Source of the DNA: Pseudomonadota bacterium
GTDB lineage: Bacteria; Myxococcota_A; Polyangia; Polyangiales; Polyangiaceae
Length of the DNA stretch: 64,000 nt
Direction of reading: 5' to 3'
Assembly (NCBI GenBank): GCA_023398955.1
Contig: JAEWRL010000118.1
Span: forward strand, 1 to 64,000
Part shown: in pieces, positions 25,349-33,599 of the stretch
How positions within the stretch are numbered: the stretch's first letter is position 1
Layout of the letters: the number at the start of each line of letters is the position of its first letter
The notes under the pieces: model-generated
Database searches by the model: none
The model's input: only the letters and a program-made list of their open reading frames with translations
What the model was told of the DNA's origin: nothing
Position numbers and translations under genes: made by a program

Positions 25349-27820
25349 CTAAGCGGACGCTGGCTCGTAGCGCGCCACGATGCACGTGACATCGTCCTGC
25401 TGAACCGGCGCCCAGCTTCGACCAGCACTCACCAAAGCGTCACGAATCGTCTCGGGCGACTCAGCGACGCGCGCCTCCACGATTCCGCACACACGGTCGA
25501 GGCCGAGCTGCTCGTTCTTCGCGTTTCGCGCCTCGACGAGCCCGTCGGTGTACAGGACTAGCAGGTCCCCAGGACGAAGCACGAACTCGCGGTTCGTAGT
25601 GTACTCGGCGATGTCGTCGGCCACACCGAGCCACATGCCGCTCGTTGGGATTCGCTCACAGATTCCCGTCGCCGCCCGGCACACGAGGATCAGCTCGTGG
25701 TTTCCAGCAAAGACGACGCGACCATCGTCGAAGAACCGCAACAAGGCAAAGGTTGCAAAGTCGTTCTTCTCGAGGCGTTCACGGACGTTTGGAGCAAAAC
25801 CGCGGTTCACATCCACGACGATCTCCGCAGGGCTGGCCTCGGGTCGAACCCGCGTCAAAGTACCCACGATGCTCTGCAGCATGAGCATGATGAGCCCCGC
25901 GAGAAGGCCGTGGCCCGTAACGTCGCCGATGGCAATCCAACAGCCACCACGCACGGGAATGACGTCGTAGTAGTCGCCTCCGACCTGGTCGGCGGCAACG
26001 ACGCAGGCGGCGACCTTCAAGGCGAGGACCTCCAGCGTCTTCGGTGCCAGGGCCGTCTGGATACGCCTTGCGACCGCCATTTCACCCTCGAACTGCGTCC
26101 GGGCCAGGCGCTCACGGGCGGCCGTCTCTTCCACGACACGGCGGTGAAAGGCACCTAGCTTGAGCGCCGCCCCCACCTGCAGCCTGATGTTCTCACAGAC
26201 GAGCATGTCCGTGGCACCGTCGAAAGCGATGACACCGAGCACGTCGGCCTCGAAGCTCACCGGCATGACGCAGAGCGAGCGCGTGTCGTCGCTGGGGTAG
26301 CCCGCTGGCAGCAGCTGCGCCAATGGGTACTCGTCGCCACTTCGCCGACACGCACCGTCGGTTCCAAGCACTAGAATGGGTCGAAAGCACCCCGCACGCT
26401 CGGGGGATATGAGCGCCACGAGCACGCTAGTGACCCCAACCGACGGCAGGTTCTGAACGAGCTCGTCGACCATGCTCCCGCTCTCCAGAGCGATGGAAAC
26501 CCGCTGCGTCGCGTACCGCAAGCGCACGAAGCGCTCGAGCAAGTCGAGGCCACGTCGGCCTTCCGCACGAATGGTCGCGGTGGACACGACGGACAGCGCC
26601 TGACGAAAGATGCGCTCGAGCTCCGGATGCTCACTTTCGCCGTAGCCCGCAGCGTCGAAGTGGCGCTGCAAGGCCAGCAGCACTCGACCCATTCTCTCGA
26701 CCGAGCCGCCTCCCTTTGCCGTTGCTTCGGTGATCGTCTCTACTTCGACAGCGAAGTCTCCGCGCTGGTCACGGAGCTCCTCGGCGAAGGCGTCCAACAC
26801 CGCTTCGACACGGTCGCTCCAGTCCTCGCCAGCAGACTGGCACAGCTCTCCGAGGAGCGCGCGAAGATGCGCTCGGGACTCCGCCAGATACTCGCCAGGG
26901 GATTGTGAGGGCGCTTCAGCGACGAGTGAACGCCGCGTCGGCTCGTGGGCACACCCGCAGGACTCGCGCAGCTCCAGATTGGGGTGGTGGGCGATCGTCG
27001 GCGGTACCTCTTCACCACGGAACAGAGCCTCGAGCAAGCTGATGGCATTCGCCACCATGCGATCGATGGGTTGCGCCACGGTGGTGAGCGAGCGAGAGGC
27101 GAAGCGCGCCACGGGACTGTCGTCGAAGCCGACGATCCGTACCTCTTCGGGGACACGGATCCGCTGCTCGCGTAAGGCATCCATCGCGCCCATGGCCATG
27201 TAGTCATTGGCTGCGGCCACGGCGTCGAAAACGACCTGGCGGCGGAGCAGCTCTCGCACGCACTCGCGACCCGTAGGGCTCGTGAATCCGCCGTATAGCA
27301 CCAGGGACTCGTCACGCGGCAAGCCCTGCTCCTGAAGTGCCTCGTGGTAGCCCTGCAGCCGCGCGCAAGCCTCCTGGTTCGTGGGAGGTCCTGCAATGTA
27401 CGCGATACGGCGGCAGCCGTGCTCGACGATCAGGTGCTCGACGGCATGACGAGTACCTACCCGATTGTCCACGACCAGCGACGGCACCTCTGGCGCCTGT
27501 ACGCCAATGCTGACGACCGGCAATGGCGCCAATCGGGAGCGCAGGTCGACGAGCGCCTCTGTTCCGGCAAAATTTGCCAGCACACCGGACAGCAACACAA
27601 CCCCGCTGGCCGCGGAGTCCGAGAGCCACTCGTACACCTGGTTCTGCACGCGTTCGTTCGGGTCCGGGTGACCGAGCTCCCGCCCCACCATGGTCATGAA
27701 GTCCCAACCCTTGGCGTGTACGGCGCGCTCCACTGCAGCACCAAAGGCGACCTGGTAGGTGCTCAGCAGGTCATTGGTCATCAGAACGATGCGTCTTCGC
27801 TGCGGCTGAGTTGGCGACAT
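25349..27820 (-). CDS. LacI-type sugar-sensor domain fused to GAF-like and SpoIIE phosphatase domains
   Basis: 823 residues, no membrane segment. Residues about 10-275 are a LacI/periplasmic-binding-protein 1 ligand domain (VVLLSGV, LVVDNRVGTRHAVEHLI, RRIAYIAGPP, AVAAANDYMAMGAMDAL, IVGFDDSPVARFASRSLTTVAQP) without the usual N-terminal HTH. A helical region and a GAF-like domain (about 440-580) follow. The C-terminus is a SpoIIE/RsbU PP2C phosphatase with metal ligands in VGGDYYDV, IGDVTGHG, YTDGLVEA and QDDVTCIV. The phosphatase therefore appears to be driven by a small sugar-like ligand. The divergent neighbours encode the matching ATPase and STAS-like partners. Starts at 27835 or 27859 are also possible. 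Confidence 0.85.
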   Translation of the reverse strand: MSPTQPQRRRIVLMTNDLLSTYQVAFGAAVERAVHAKGWDFMTMVGRELGHPDPNERVQNQVYEWLSDSAASGVVLLSGVLANFAGTEALVDLRSRLAPLPVVSIGVQAPEVPSLVVDNRVGTRHAVEHLIVEHGCRRIAYIAGPPTNQEACARLQGYHEALQEQGLPRDESLVLYGGFTSPTGRECVRELLRRQVVFDAVAAANDYMAMGAMDALREQRIRVPEEVRIVGFDDSPVARFASRSLTTVAQPIDRMVANAISLLEALFRGEEVPPTIAHHPNLELRESCGCAHEPTRRSLVAEAPSQSPGEYLAESRAHLRALLGELCQSAGEDWSDRVEAVLDAFAEELRDQRGDFAVEVETITEATAKGGGSVERMGRVLLALQRHFDAAGYGESEHPELERIFRQALSVVSTATIRAEGRRGLDLLERFVRLRYATQRVSIALESGSMVDELVQNLPSVGVTSVLVALISPERAGCFRPILVLGTDGACRRSGDEYPLAQLLPAGYPSDDTRSLCVMPVSFEADVLGVIAFDGATDMLVCENIRLQVGAALKLGAFHRRVVEETAARERLARTQFEGEMAVARRIQTALAPKTLEVLALKVAACVVAADQVGGDYYDVIPVRGGCWIAIGDVTGHGLLAGLIMLMLQSIVGTLTRVRPEASPAEIVVDVNRGFAPNVRERLEKNDFATFALLRFFDDGRVVFAGNHELILVCRAATGICERIPTSGMWLGVADDIAEYTTNREFVLRPGDLLVLYTDGLVEARNAKNEQLGLDRVCGIVEARVAESPETIRDALVSAGRSWAPVQQDDVTCIVARYEPASA

Positions 27821-28127
27821 GGCTGAGGCGAGCATTGAACTCACGGCCCCATACGGCACGAAGGCACGTCCTTTTCAGAGCACTACTAACAAATCCAATG
27901 TGGGCAAAGCTATGCCCCTGGGGCGCCATCTAACCCGGCGGGGCCGAAGCCAACGAGGACGTCAGCAATCAGCAGCCAGACCAAAGGGGCCTTGGCAGCT
28001 GATGGACCGACCCTGACCGCTGATGGCATCGTAAAGAATGAAGAAAGCCCTACCAGAAGTGGTCAAGAATGAAGCACTGGGGGACTAAACTCTCGAGCCC
28101 CCAACCCGTTACTACGAGCGGAGCGCA
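27821..28127. promoter_or_regulatory. Divergent control region of the phosphatase/partner-switch genes
   Basis: 307 bases between divergent genes. AAGAATGAAG occurs at 28034-28043 and 28065-28074, 31 bases apart, about three helical turns, on one face of DNA. CTGATGG also occurs twice further left. The first repeat pair is about 55-95 bases from the anti-sigma-type ATPase start, a suitable place for an activator or repressor. Confidence 0.4.
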
Positions 28128-28634
28128 ATGATGCTGACGCAAAGCGGTGACGGGTGTACTTCGGTGACCATTTCGTTCATGCCATGCACTCAGGCCGTTC
28201 GTGGCATCTCCCGCATGATCATGGATTTCTGCCGCATGTCTCTCGATGATGGGGACATCGGGGCGCGGGTCCATATGGCAGCCTACGAGCTCGTGGAGAA
28301 CATCGTCAAGTATGGCTCACCGGTGAGCGCCGACCTCCGGATTGAGCTCGAGAGGGAGCGCACGACCACTATCGTACGAGTCAAGACGCGCAACACCGCG
28401 CCGCCAGGGCCGATGGAGCGCGCCGTCCAAGTGCTCAGCGACGTGCGGGAGGCTGCAGACCCGTTGGCATACTACGACAAGCGTGTTCTCGAGACCTTGC
28501 CGAAGTCCGGAGACTCCGGCCTTGGACTTGCACGGATTCGCGCCGAGGGAGACCTCGCCATCGACTTCCAGGTAGATGGAAGCGAACTGAGCATCGTGGC
28601 AAAGGGCGAGTTTGCCAAGCGAGGTGAGGCATGA
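28128..28634 (+). CDS. Anti-sigma-factor-type ATPase (RsbW/HATPase-like)
   Basis: A protein of 168 residues with the GHKL ATPase motifs of anti-sigma kinases: the N-box ELVENIVKYG near residue 55 and the G-box SGDSGLGLARI near residue 130. The central DPLAYYDKRVLETLPKS is unusual for RsbW itself, so this may be a SiaB-like branch and not a true sigma-factor binder. GCGGAG precedes the ATG. Its stop overlaps the STAS-like gene as ATGA. In partner switching such a kinase phosphorylates the STAS protein and the SpoIIE phosphatase reverses this; that relation is inferred here from gene order and domains. Confidence 0.75.
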   Translation: MMLTQSGDGCTSVTISFMPCTQAVRGISRMIMDFCRMSLDDGDIGARVHMAAYELVENIVKYGSPVSADLRIELERERTTTIVRVKTRNTAPPGPMERAVQVLSDVREAADPLAYYDKRVLETLPKSGDSGLGLARIRAEGDLAIDFQVDGSELSIVAKGEFAKRGEA

Positions 28635-29002
28635 CCGAGCTCAATCTACCCACCGTAAGCAATGGGGATTTCTATGTAGGGCCCGCGGACGGCGCCTTAC
28701 CTGGAGCTCGGTTCTCTGGCACTGGCGACATGGAGGCAGCGGACGAGCTCTGCCGCTTCTTGTCCTTGCTGCACGAGCAAGCCCTGAAGGCGGAGACCAA
28801 GACGATCTTCTTCCAGGTGGACGAGCTCTATTTCATGAACTCCTCGTGCTTGAAGGAGCTTATCGTCTGGATCGGTCGCATCAACACGGCGGGACGCCCG
28901 TATACTGTCTCCTTCGTGACGAATCCGCGCTTACAGTGGCAGGAACGCAGCCTCGGCACCCTGCAGCGCCTCGCCCCAGCGGTGGTCACCATAGCAGCCT
29001 GA
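28631..29002 (+). CDS. STAS-like anti-sigma antagonist-type protein
   Basis: 123 residues, translationally coupled to the ATPase gene by a four-base overlap. The middle (TIFFQVDELYFMNSSCLKEL) resembles the STAS core strand and loop around the phosphorylated Ser of RsbV-type antagonists (normally D-x-S-x-x-x-x-x-D-S-S-G), here NSSCLK. The end (NPRLQWQERSLGTLQRLAP) is shared with a group of STAS-like regulators found beside such ATPases. It is the probable substrate of the adjacent ATPase and of the divergent SpoIIE phosphatase. The final target, sigma factor or other, is not visible in the window. Confidence 0.65.
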   Translation: MTELNLPTVSNGDFYVGPADGALPGARFSGTGDMEAADELCRFLSLLHEQALKAETKTIFFQVDELYFMNSSCLKELIVWIGRINTAGRPYTVSFVTNPRLQWQERSLGTLQRLAPAVVTIAA

Positions 29003-29036
29003 CCGCGGAGAGCCGAGATCCACAGCACGGTTCGCC

Positions 29037-29071
29037 GCGCCGCACACTGGGAAGACTGCCAGGTGCGGCGC
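29037..29071. terminator. Hairpin between convergent genes
   Basis: GCGCCGCAC (29037-29045) pairs with GTGCGGCGC (29063-29071); the loop itself contains CTGG and CCAG, which can extend the stem after one bulged base. It lies between the STAS-like gene and the convergent FGE-domain gene. No T-run follows, so bidirectional Rho-assisted termination is the likely use. Confidence 0.5.
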
Positions 29072-29163
29072 CGGGCGAAGTGGTTCTCGAGTGAAGCCGC
29101 GTGATTCCTGCGGCATGCAGGAGCACGCGTTGAGTCGGGAGACCGCAGCGTGGGTTGAATTAC

Positions 29164-31182
29164 CTACTCGCAACCGCCCGCTGGGCACGGTGCCGGTACG
29201 AACGTCGATTGACCAAGCTCCTGGTTGGCATAGAACGAAGCAGGTTCACCCTTTGGGATTTCATCGCTGCAGCTGGTGCCGATACAGGTGGGAGGAAAGT
29301 CGCCGCTGCTGTTTGAGTACATCTCGAACATCCGAAAGTCAGCGCGCTCATACCCTTGGTACGAGTTGTGATAGAAGGTCCCGCCATCCGAGGATACCGT
29401 ATACAGATAATCGCATGTATAGCCGCCTGAGTGCGTGATACGCAGAAACATGTCGTTGACCGTGAACCAGTCGCCATTGGCAAGCATAATCACTTGGCCC
29501 CCGTCGATAACGACGAACCGGAACTCGTCAGTGTCTACGTCTTTTCTGTAGTTGTGCGTACCGCCAGCGTTGATGTTGTTCTGGAACCACCCCTCCGTCG
29601 GGCCATTGAGCAGCCGCGAATCCTGCCCCTTAGCCGACTCTGGAATATTCTCCATATCGACCATCTTATAGTTATCTCCCGCCTCCGCAGCCAGCTCTGC
29701 ACCGCTCTTCAGGCTGGCTATAGTCGGCTTGGCGACGCTCTCCGCCGGCTCCTTCGCTATCCTCCCGATGAAGCCGCCACCCATCCAATTGAAATCGCTA
29801 GAAAGAACCGAGCCTTGCGTCGCATCAAGGAATATGTACTGGTATACCCTACTTTCACCTGAACTCGGAACAAACACGAAGGCGATATTGTTTGAGGTGA
29901 ACCACTGTCCGTCCGTATTACCCTGTCTTGCAGTGCCGTCCTCCCAGACCCGGAGATCCATCTCACCAAACCCTAGTTCGGCACCCGCTGTCCAGTGTGC
30001 ATCGCTGCCTGTGATCCACCGCGGGTCGCGATAAGAATTCACCGGCTCGTCGCGCATCGACGGGACGCAGGTTTGGCACGGCGGAACATACTCCGGCGGG
30101 TAGTCCACCCCATTCGAGACGACCAAGCGACAGCTGGGGCCTATGCCGTCGATTGAACGGATGAGGCGCCCTGTTATATTGTCCCCAGTCGCCTTATCGC
30201 GTCGCGTCTTCTGAGTGTGTTCTCCGGGAGAGTGCCCTACGGGATCATTGAGCACTGTCGAATGGCTAGTACTCCAGGAGTTATACGCCCACTCTTCGCT
30301 ACCGTCTATTTGGTCCAACTTGCTCAGGTGGTTCTTTGCCGCGTACTCGAACTCAGCCTCGGTCTGCATACGATAGGCCCTGCCCGTCTGACGGCTCAAC
30401 TCGCAAGCGAATCTAATGCAATCGTACCAGTTCCCGGTGCCGAAGCCATCCGGAGCCTCGCCCATCACGGCTTCCATCATCGCTGCCGTCGCCTCGGTCT
30501 TCGCGATGTGATAGCTGCTGACTGTCACTCCCTCCACGGGTGATGTATCGGGATCACAGCCACCGCCTTCACACCCCAGAGTGAATGTGCCCCCCGGAAT
30601 GTAAACCATATCTAGAGACACACCGGCTATCGTTTCCGTGAAGTCCTCAGCGGCCGCCGGATCGTCTAGAACAGGTGCCGTGGTGTCGCAATTGGGGTCG
30701 ACTGTGCCTCCGCCGCCCGTCTCTCCGGTGCTGCCGCCCGTCTCTCCGGTGCTGCCGCCCATCGGGTTGCCGACACCGCCTGTTCCGGCACTGGTGCTTC
30801 CGCCAGTGTTCTGGGTTGCGCCGCCGCCAGTCGTGCCTCCACTCGCCGAGCCCGTTGTCCCTCCCGTCACCAAAGTGCCACCGGTGGCGCCCGTCTGATC
30901 TGTGGCCCCGCCCGTGGCACTCGTGAATCCACCCATCGCGCCAGTGCTTCCGCCCGTGGCCGTGGCTCCACCCGTTGAGCCCGCCGGAGGGTTCGTCATG
31001 CCGCCGAGCCCCCCAGTCGTCCCTTCCGCGGCGCCTGCGGCTGTTCCGCCGCCAGCACCGACGGTCTGACCGCCACCGCCCGTCACTGTTGCCTCGTCGT
31101 CCCCGCTGTCGCTGGAACACCCACTGACCAGGCCCAGATACGCAAAGCTAATAACGGAAAATGATACCCATACTCTGTTCAT
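29164..31182 (-). CDS. FGE-sulfatase-domain lipoprotein of lower GC, likely acquired
   Basis: 672 residues. The ATG at 31182 opens a signal peptide with lipobox LVSGC. Residues about 30-175 are a very long Gly/Thr/Ser-rich linker with GGSTGETGGSTGETGG units. Next comes a formylglycine-generating-enzyme-type domain (MVYIPGGTFTLG, IAKTEATAAMM, YRMQTEAEFEYAAK, GPSCRLVVS), then about 270 residues that I do not recognise. Most proteins with this domain are not true FGEs, and the catalytic Cys pair cannot be identified. Codons rich in A/T (ATA, TTA, TAT) set the C-terminal half apart from its neighbours and suggest transfer from a lower-GC donor. It sits within the xylan island. Confidence 0.75.
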   Translation of the reverse strand: MNRVWVSFSVISFAYLGLVSGCSSDSGDDEATVTGGGGQTVGAGGGTAAGAAEGTTGGLGGMTNPPAGSTGGATATGGSTGAMGGFTSATGGATDQTGATGGTLVTGGTTGSASGGTTGGGATQNTGGSTSAGTGGVGNPMGGSTGETGGSTGETGGGGTVDPNCDTTAPVLDDPAAAEDFTETIAGVSLDMVYIPGGTFTLGCEGGGCDPDTSPVEGVTVSSYHIAKTEATAAMMEAVMGEAPDGFGTGNWYDCIRFACELSRQTGRAYRMQTEAEFEYAAKNHLSKLDQIDGSEEWAYNSWSTSHSTVLNDPVGHSPGEHTQKTRRDKATGDNITGRLIRSIDGIGPSCRLVVSNGVDYPPEYVPPCQTCVPSMRDEPVNSYRDPRWITGSDAHWTAGAELGFGEMDLRVWEDGTARQGNTDGQWFTSNNIAFVFVPSSGESRVYQYIFLDATQGSVLSSDFNWMGGGFIGRIAKEPAESVAKPTIASLKSGAELAAEAGDNYKMVDMENIPESAKGQDSRLLNGPTEGWFQNNINAGGTHNYRKDVDTDEFRFVVIDGGQVIMLANGDWFTVNDMFLRITHSGGYTCDYLYTVSSDGGTFYHNSYQGYERADFRMFEMYSNSSGDFPPTCIGTSCSDEIPKGEPASFYANQELGQSTFVPAPCPAGGCE

Positions 31183-31438
31183 GACGAGTCCTCTGGTTCC
31201 ACTCAATGCGCGCCAAGTCGGAGCGAGATCGCTCTACTGTAGGAGTTGGTTGCAAGGAGTGCAGGATGAATTTCTCCACGAGGGCACCATGGAGAATCAC
31301 GGCATGAAGAGAATCTCTCGTCCCCGTGATAACCCTGCGGCAGATTGCCCACCTGCACAAGCCCCAGACACCGAAACAGGCGCTGCACGACCCTACCAAC
31401 ACCCGCGGGCTCCGCGCAGATGGGCCGGCGACGCAGGC

Positions 31439-31790
31439 CTACTCCGGCGGCTCGCGCACGACGATCCCGCGGCCGCTCGTGCGCCCGTGGACGTTCGGAT
31501 CCCCGGTGATGACAGCGTTGGCGACGACGTAACGGTGCATGGGGTCGTTGATAAGCAGGAAGGTCGCGCCTTCATCGTCAGAGCGGAAGAAGCCCCGCAG
31601 GCCTTCTACCTTCGCATTGGTGTGGAGGGCCGCGCAGCTCGCACCTTCCGCGACCCTCCCGAAGCCCACCACGTCGGCCTCCTCGACGCCCTCAATCAGG
31701 GAGAAGGTGCCGCCGTGATCCGTCGAGCGGAAGAGAGCCAACGCACTCCGAGGTCGCCCATCGAGGAACGCTCTACTCGGAGAGCGAAGC
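31439..31790 (-). pseudogene. C-terminal remnant of a GH74-type xyloglucanase
   Basis: The frame reads LFRSTDHGGTFSLIEGV, VVGFGRVAEGAS, GLRGFFRSDDEGATFLLIND and ANAVITGDPNVHGRTSGRGI. These are the last Asp-box (BNR) repeats and the closing blade of GH74 xyloglucanases (..RSDD.GATW..INDD, ITGDPR.YGR.Y..T.GRGI). Only about 110 residues remain of a family normally above 700. It has no ribosome site or signal peptide, and its 5' end overlaps the last codons of the GH62 gene in another frame. A deletion that fused the end of GH62 to the tail of a lost GH74 gene would explain this. Confidence 0.7.
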
Positions 31791-33506
31791 GTCATCGACG
31801 TACAGGTCGATGCCCGCGGGAGGACCTTCGACGTAGAGGATCAGCTCGGCTAGGTCCTCGCAATCGGGGGCATCGAGAACACCGCTGAGCTCGAGCCACT
31901 CCCCAGGGAGCGTCTCTCCCGATGCGACAGTCGAATAGATCTCCTCGTCCCCGCAGACCGCCTTCAGGCTCACTGTCACGACCTGAGCGGTTTCAGCGGA
32001 TGAGGTCCCTCCGGCTCCAGCGCCACTGGCACCGCCAGGAGACGCACCGCCCGCCCCCGCGCCGCCCGCGCCGCCCGCGCCAGCGCTCGAGTCCGACGCG
32101 CCACCAACGGTGACCCACACGCTCGCGAAGTAGGATTGGCCCGGTTCCACATCCCGGAATATGTTCTGCGCCACTCCGTTCCACGTATCGCCTCGGGCAC
32201 TGACGAAGCCGCTGTGGTCACCCTCGTGGACAGGCGCGGCAACCGTCGTGAGACTAGCTCCCCAAGCCATCCATCCGTCGGTTCCGTCTTCGAAGCCAGG
32301 GTTCGTCAACAGGTTGTCGCCCGTCGCCTCCGTAGGGAACGGTTCCGCGGGGGTCGGGGGGAGCCCGAGGGGATCGACGTCCGGGTCGCTCGGGCCCTGG
32401 GTGAGTAGGCCGAGCCGGTATGGCTTCTGAGAGTAGTCGGAGGTGGCATTCCCGACCTCGAAATCCTGACCCTGATAAAGGAACTGCAGGTTCCCGCCGC
32501 AGAGGTCGACGACCATGCGTTCGTCGTAACCTTCCCGCAACAGCTCGCCGTGGCTGATGTCACGTGTCCACGCCTCACCGTCGAAGGTAACGTTCTCCTC
32601 TCCGGCGAAGGGGCGGGAGAAGCTATTCGCAAGGGGCGTCCAGGCGCCATCGAGAGCGTCCGCGGTCCACGCCTTGTAGTAGCGCACGCCTTGGGGGCCA
32701 ATGGCTTCGACGAGGGTCAGGTACTTGTCCATCCCCTCGATCTTGTACGTCGCGCTGCCCTCGAAGAGCTCGTTCTTGCTCATGCGCATCGCCAGCACCG
32801 GCTCGTCCATTCCTTCGGGGAAGTCCTCGACTGTCGTTCTGCTCCGGTAGAGAGCACCATCGTCACCCGTGAAGAAAAGGTAGCAATGGGCGTCGTCGCA
32901 GATGACCCAGTAGTCGATCCAAAGGTCCGGTGCGCTGCGCGGCTTTCCGGCGAAGAAGCTCTTCGGCGTACTCCAGCTGGTAGGGTCGCCGATGTCGTCC
33001 GTCGTCGAGTACTTCGGCGGCTGCGTCTGAAAAACGAGATACCACTTCTCGTGGGGGGTGAAATAGAAGACATGGGGGGCGGCCCCGTACCCCTCGAAAC
33101 CCGGTGTCTGGTCCATATAGTACTGGTCTGCCTCACCGGCGTCCTCCCAGTCCTCGAAGCTCATGTGCACCAGGCTCCACTCTCCCGCCGTATTGGCGGT
33201 CGTGGCGAAGACGTGCCAGCGCTCTTCGAAGCGCACGATGGTCGGATCCTTGATGGACACCAAGTCGTGGTCCGCGTCGGAAACCGGAGCGATCAGCTCC
33301 TCGCTCGAGGTCCAGGTGAAGTTCGTTGGAAGCTCGCAGGACACGCCTTGGGCGCCGCCCTGCCCCCCACGGGAGTCCGACGCCTCGTCCGCACAGGCAA
33401 TGAGAACGATGGCACCAAGCCCGCAGAGGACCCGGGAGCTGGCGCGCGTGGTGAGAATGGAGTGGATGGCGCCGCGACGACGGCGCGAAGGGCTGATCGT
33501 ATGCAT
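31773..33506 (-). CDS. GH62 alpha-L-arabinofuranosidase lipoprotein with CBM4/9-type domain
   Basis: 577 residues. GGGAGAG precedes the ATG at 33506; the lipobox is LIAC. Residues about 38-360 match GH62: HDLVSIKDPT with base Asp87, WHVFATTANT, GYGAAPHVFYF, WVICDDAHCYLFFTGDDG, NELFEGSATYKI containing the acid Glu, RDISHGE and NLQFLYQG. GH62 enzymes remove arabinose side chains from arabinoxylan. The C-terminal part is a CBM4/9/22-type domain (LLTNPGFEDG...YVEGPPAGIDLYVDDASL) interrupted by an inserted Gly/Ala/Ser linker of about 40 residues. It complements the GH10 xylanase of the same island. Confidence 0.92.
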   Translation of the reverse strand: MHTISPSRRRRGAIHSILTTRASSRVLCGLGAIVLIACADEASDSRGGQGGAQGVSCELPTNFTWTSSEELIAPVSDADHDLVSIKDPTIVRFEERWHVFATTANTAGEWSLVHMSFEDWEDAGEADQYYMDQTPGFEGYGAAPHVFYFTPHEKWYLVFQTQPPKYSTTDDIGDPTSWSTPKSFFAGKPRSAPDLWIDYWVICDDAHCYLFFTGDDGALYRSRTTVEDFPEGMDEPVLAMRMSKNELFEGSATYKIEGMDKYLTLVEAIGPQGVRYYKAWTADALDGAWTPLANSFSRPFAGEENVTFDGEAWTRDISHGELLREGYDERMVVDLCGGNLQFLYQGQDFEVGNATSDYSQKPYRLGLLTQGPSDPDVDPLGLPPTPAEPFPTEATGDNLLTNPGFEDGTDGWMAWGASLTTVAAPVHEGDHSGFVSARGDTWNGVAQNIFRDVEPGQSYFASVWVTVGGASDSSAGAGGAGGAGAGGASPGGASGAGAGGTSSAETAQVVTVSLKAVCGDEEIYSTVASGETLPGEWLELSGVLDAPDCEDLAELILYVEGPPAGIDLYVDDASLSE

Positions 33507-33599
33507 GGGATACTCTCCCGATTAGCAGACTTCGTGGAAGTGGGCGAGGTCCTAGGGCCGACCTTGTCGTCAGGCCGATCTCCATGCCAGGGTTGGCCC

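Noticed and set aside
29164..31182. True formylglycine-generating enzyme activating sulfatases
   Set aside because: No sulfatase gene is nearby and the catalytic Cys pair could not be identified; only the domain fold is supported.
32550..33599. N-terminal extension of the methyltransferase frame
   Set aside because: It is antisense to GH62; the lipoprotein start at 33600 is the natural one.
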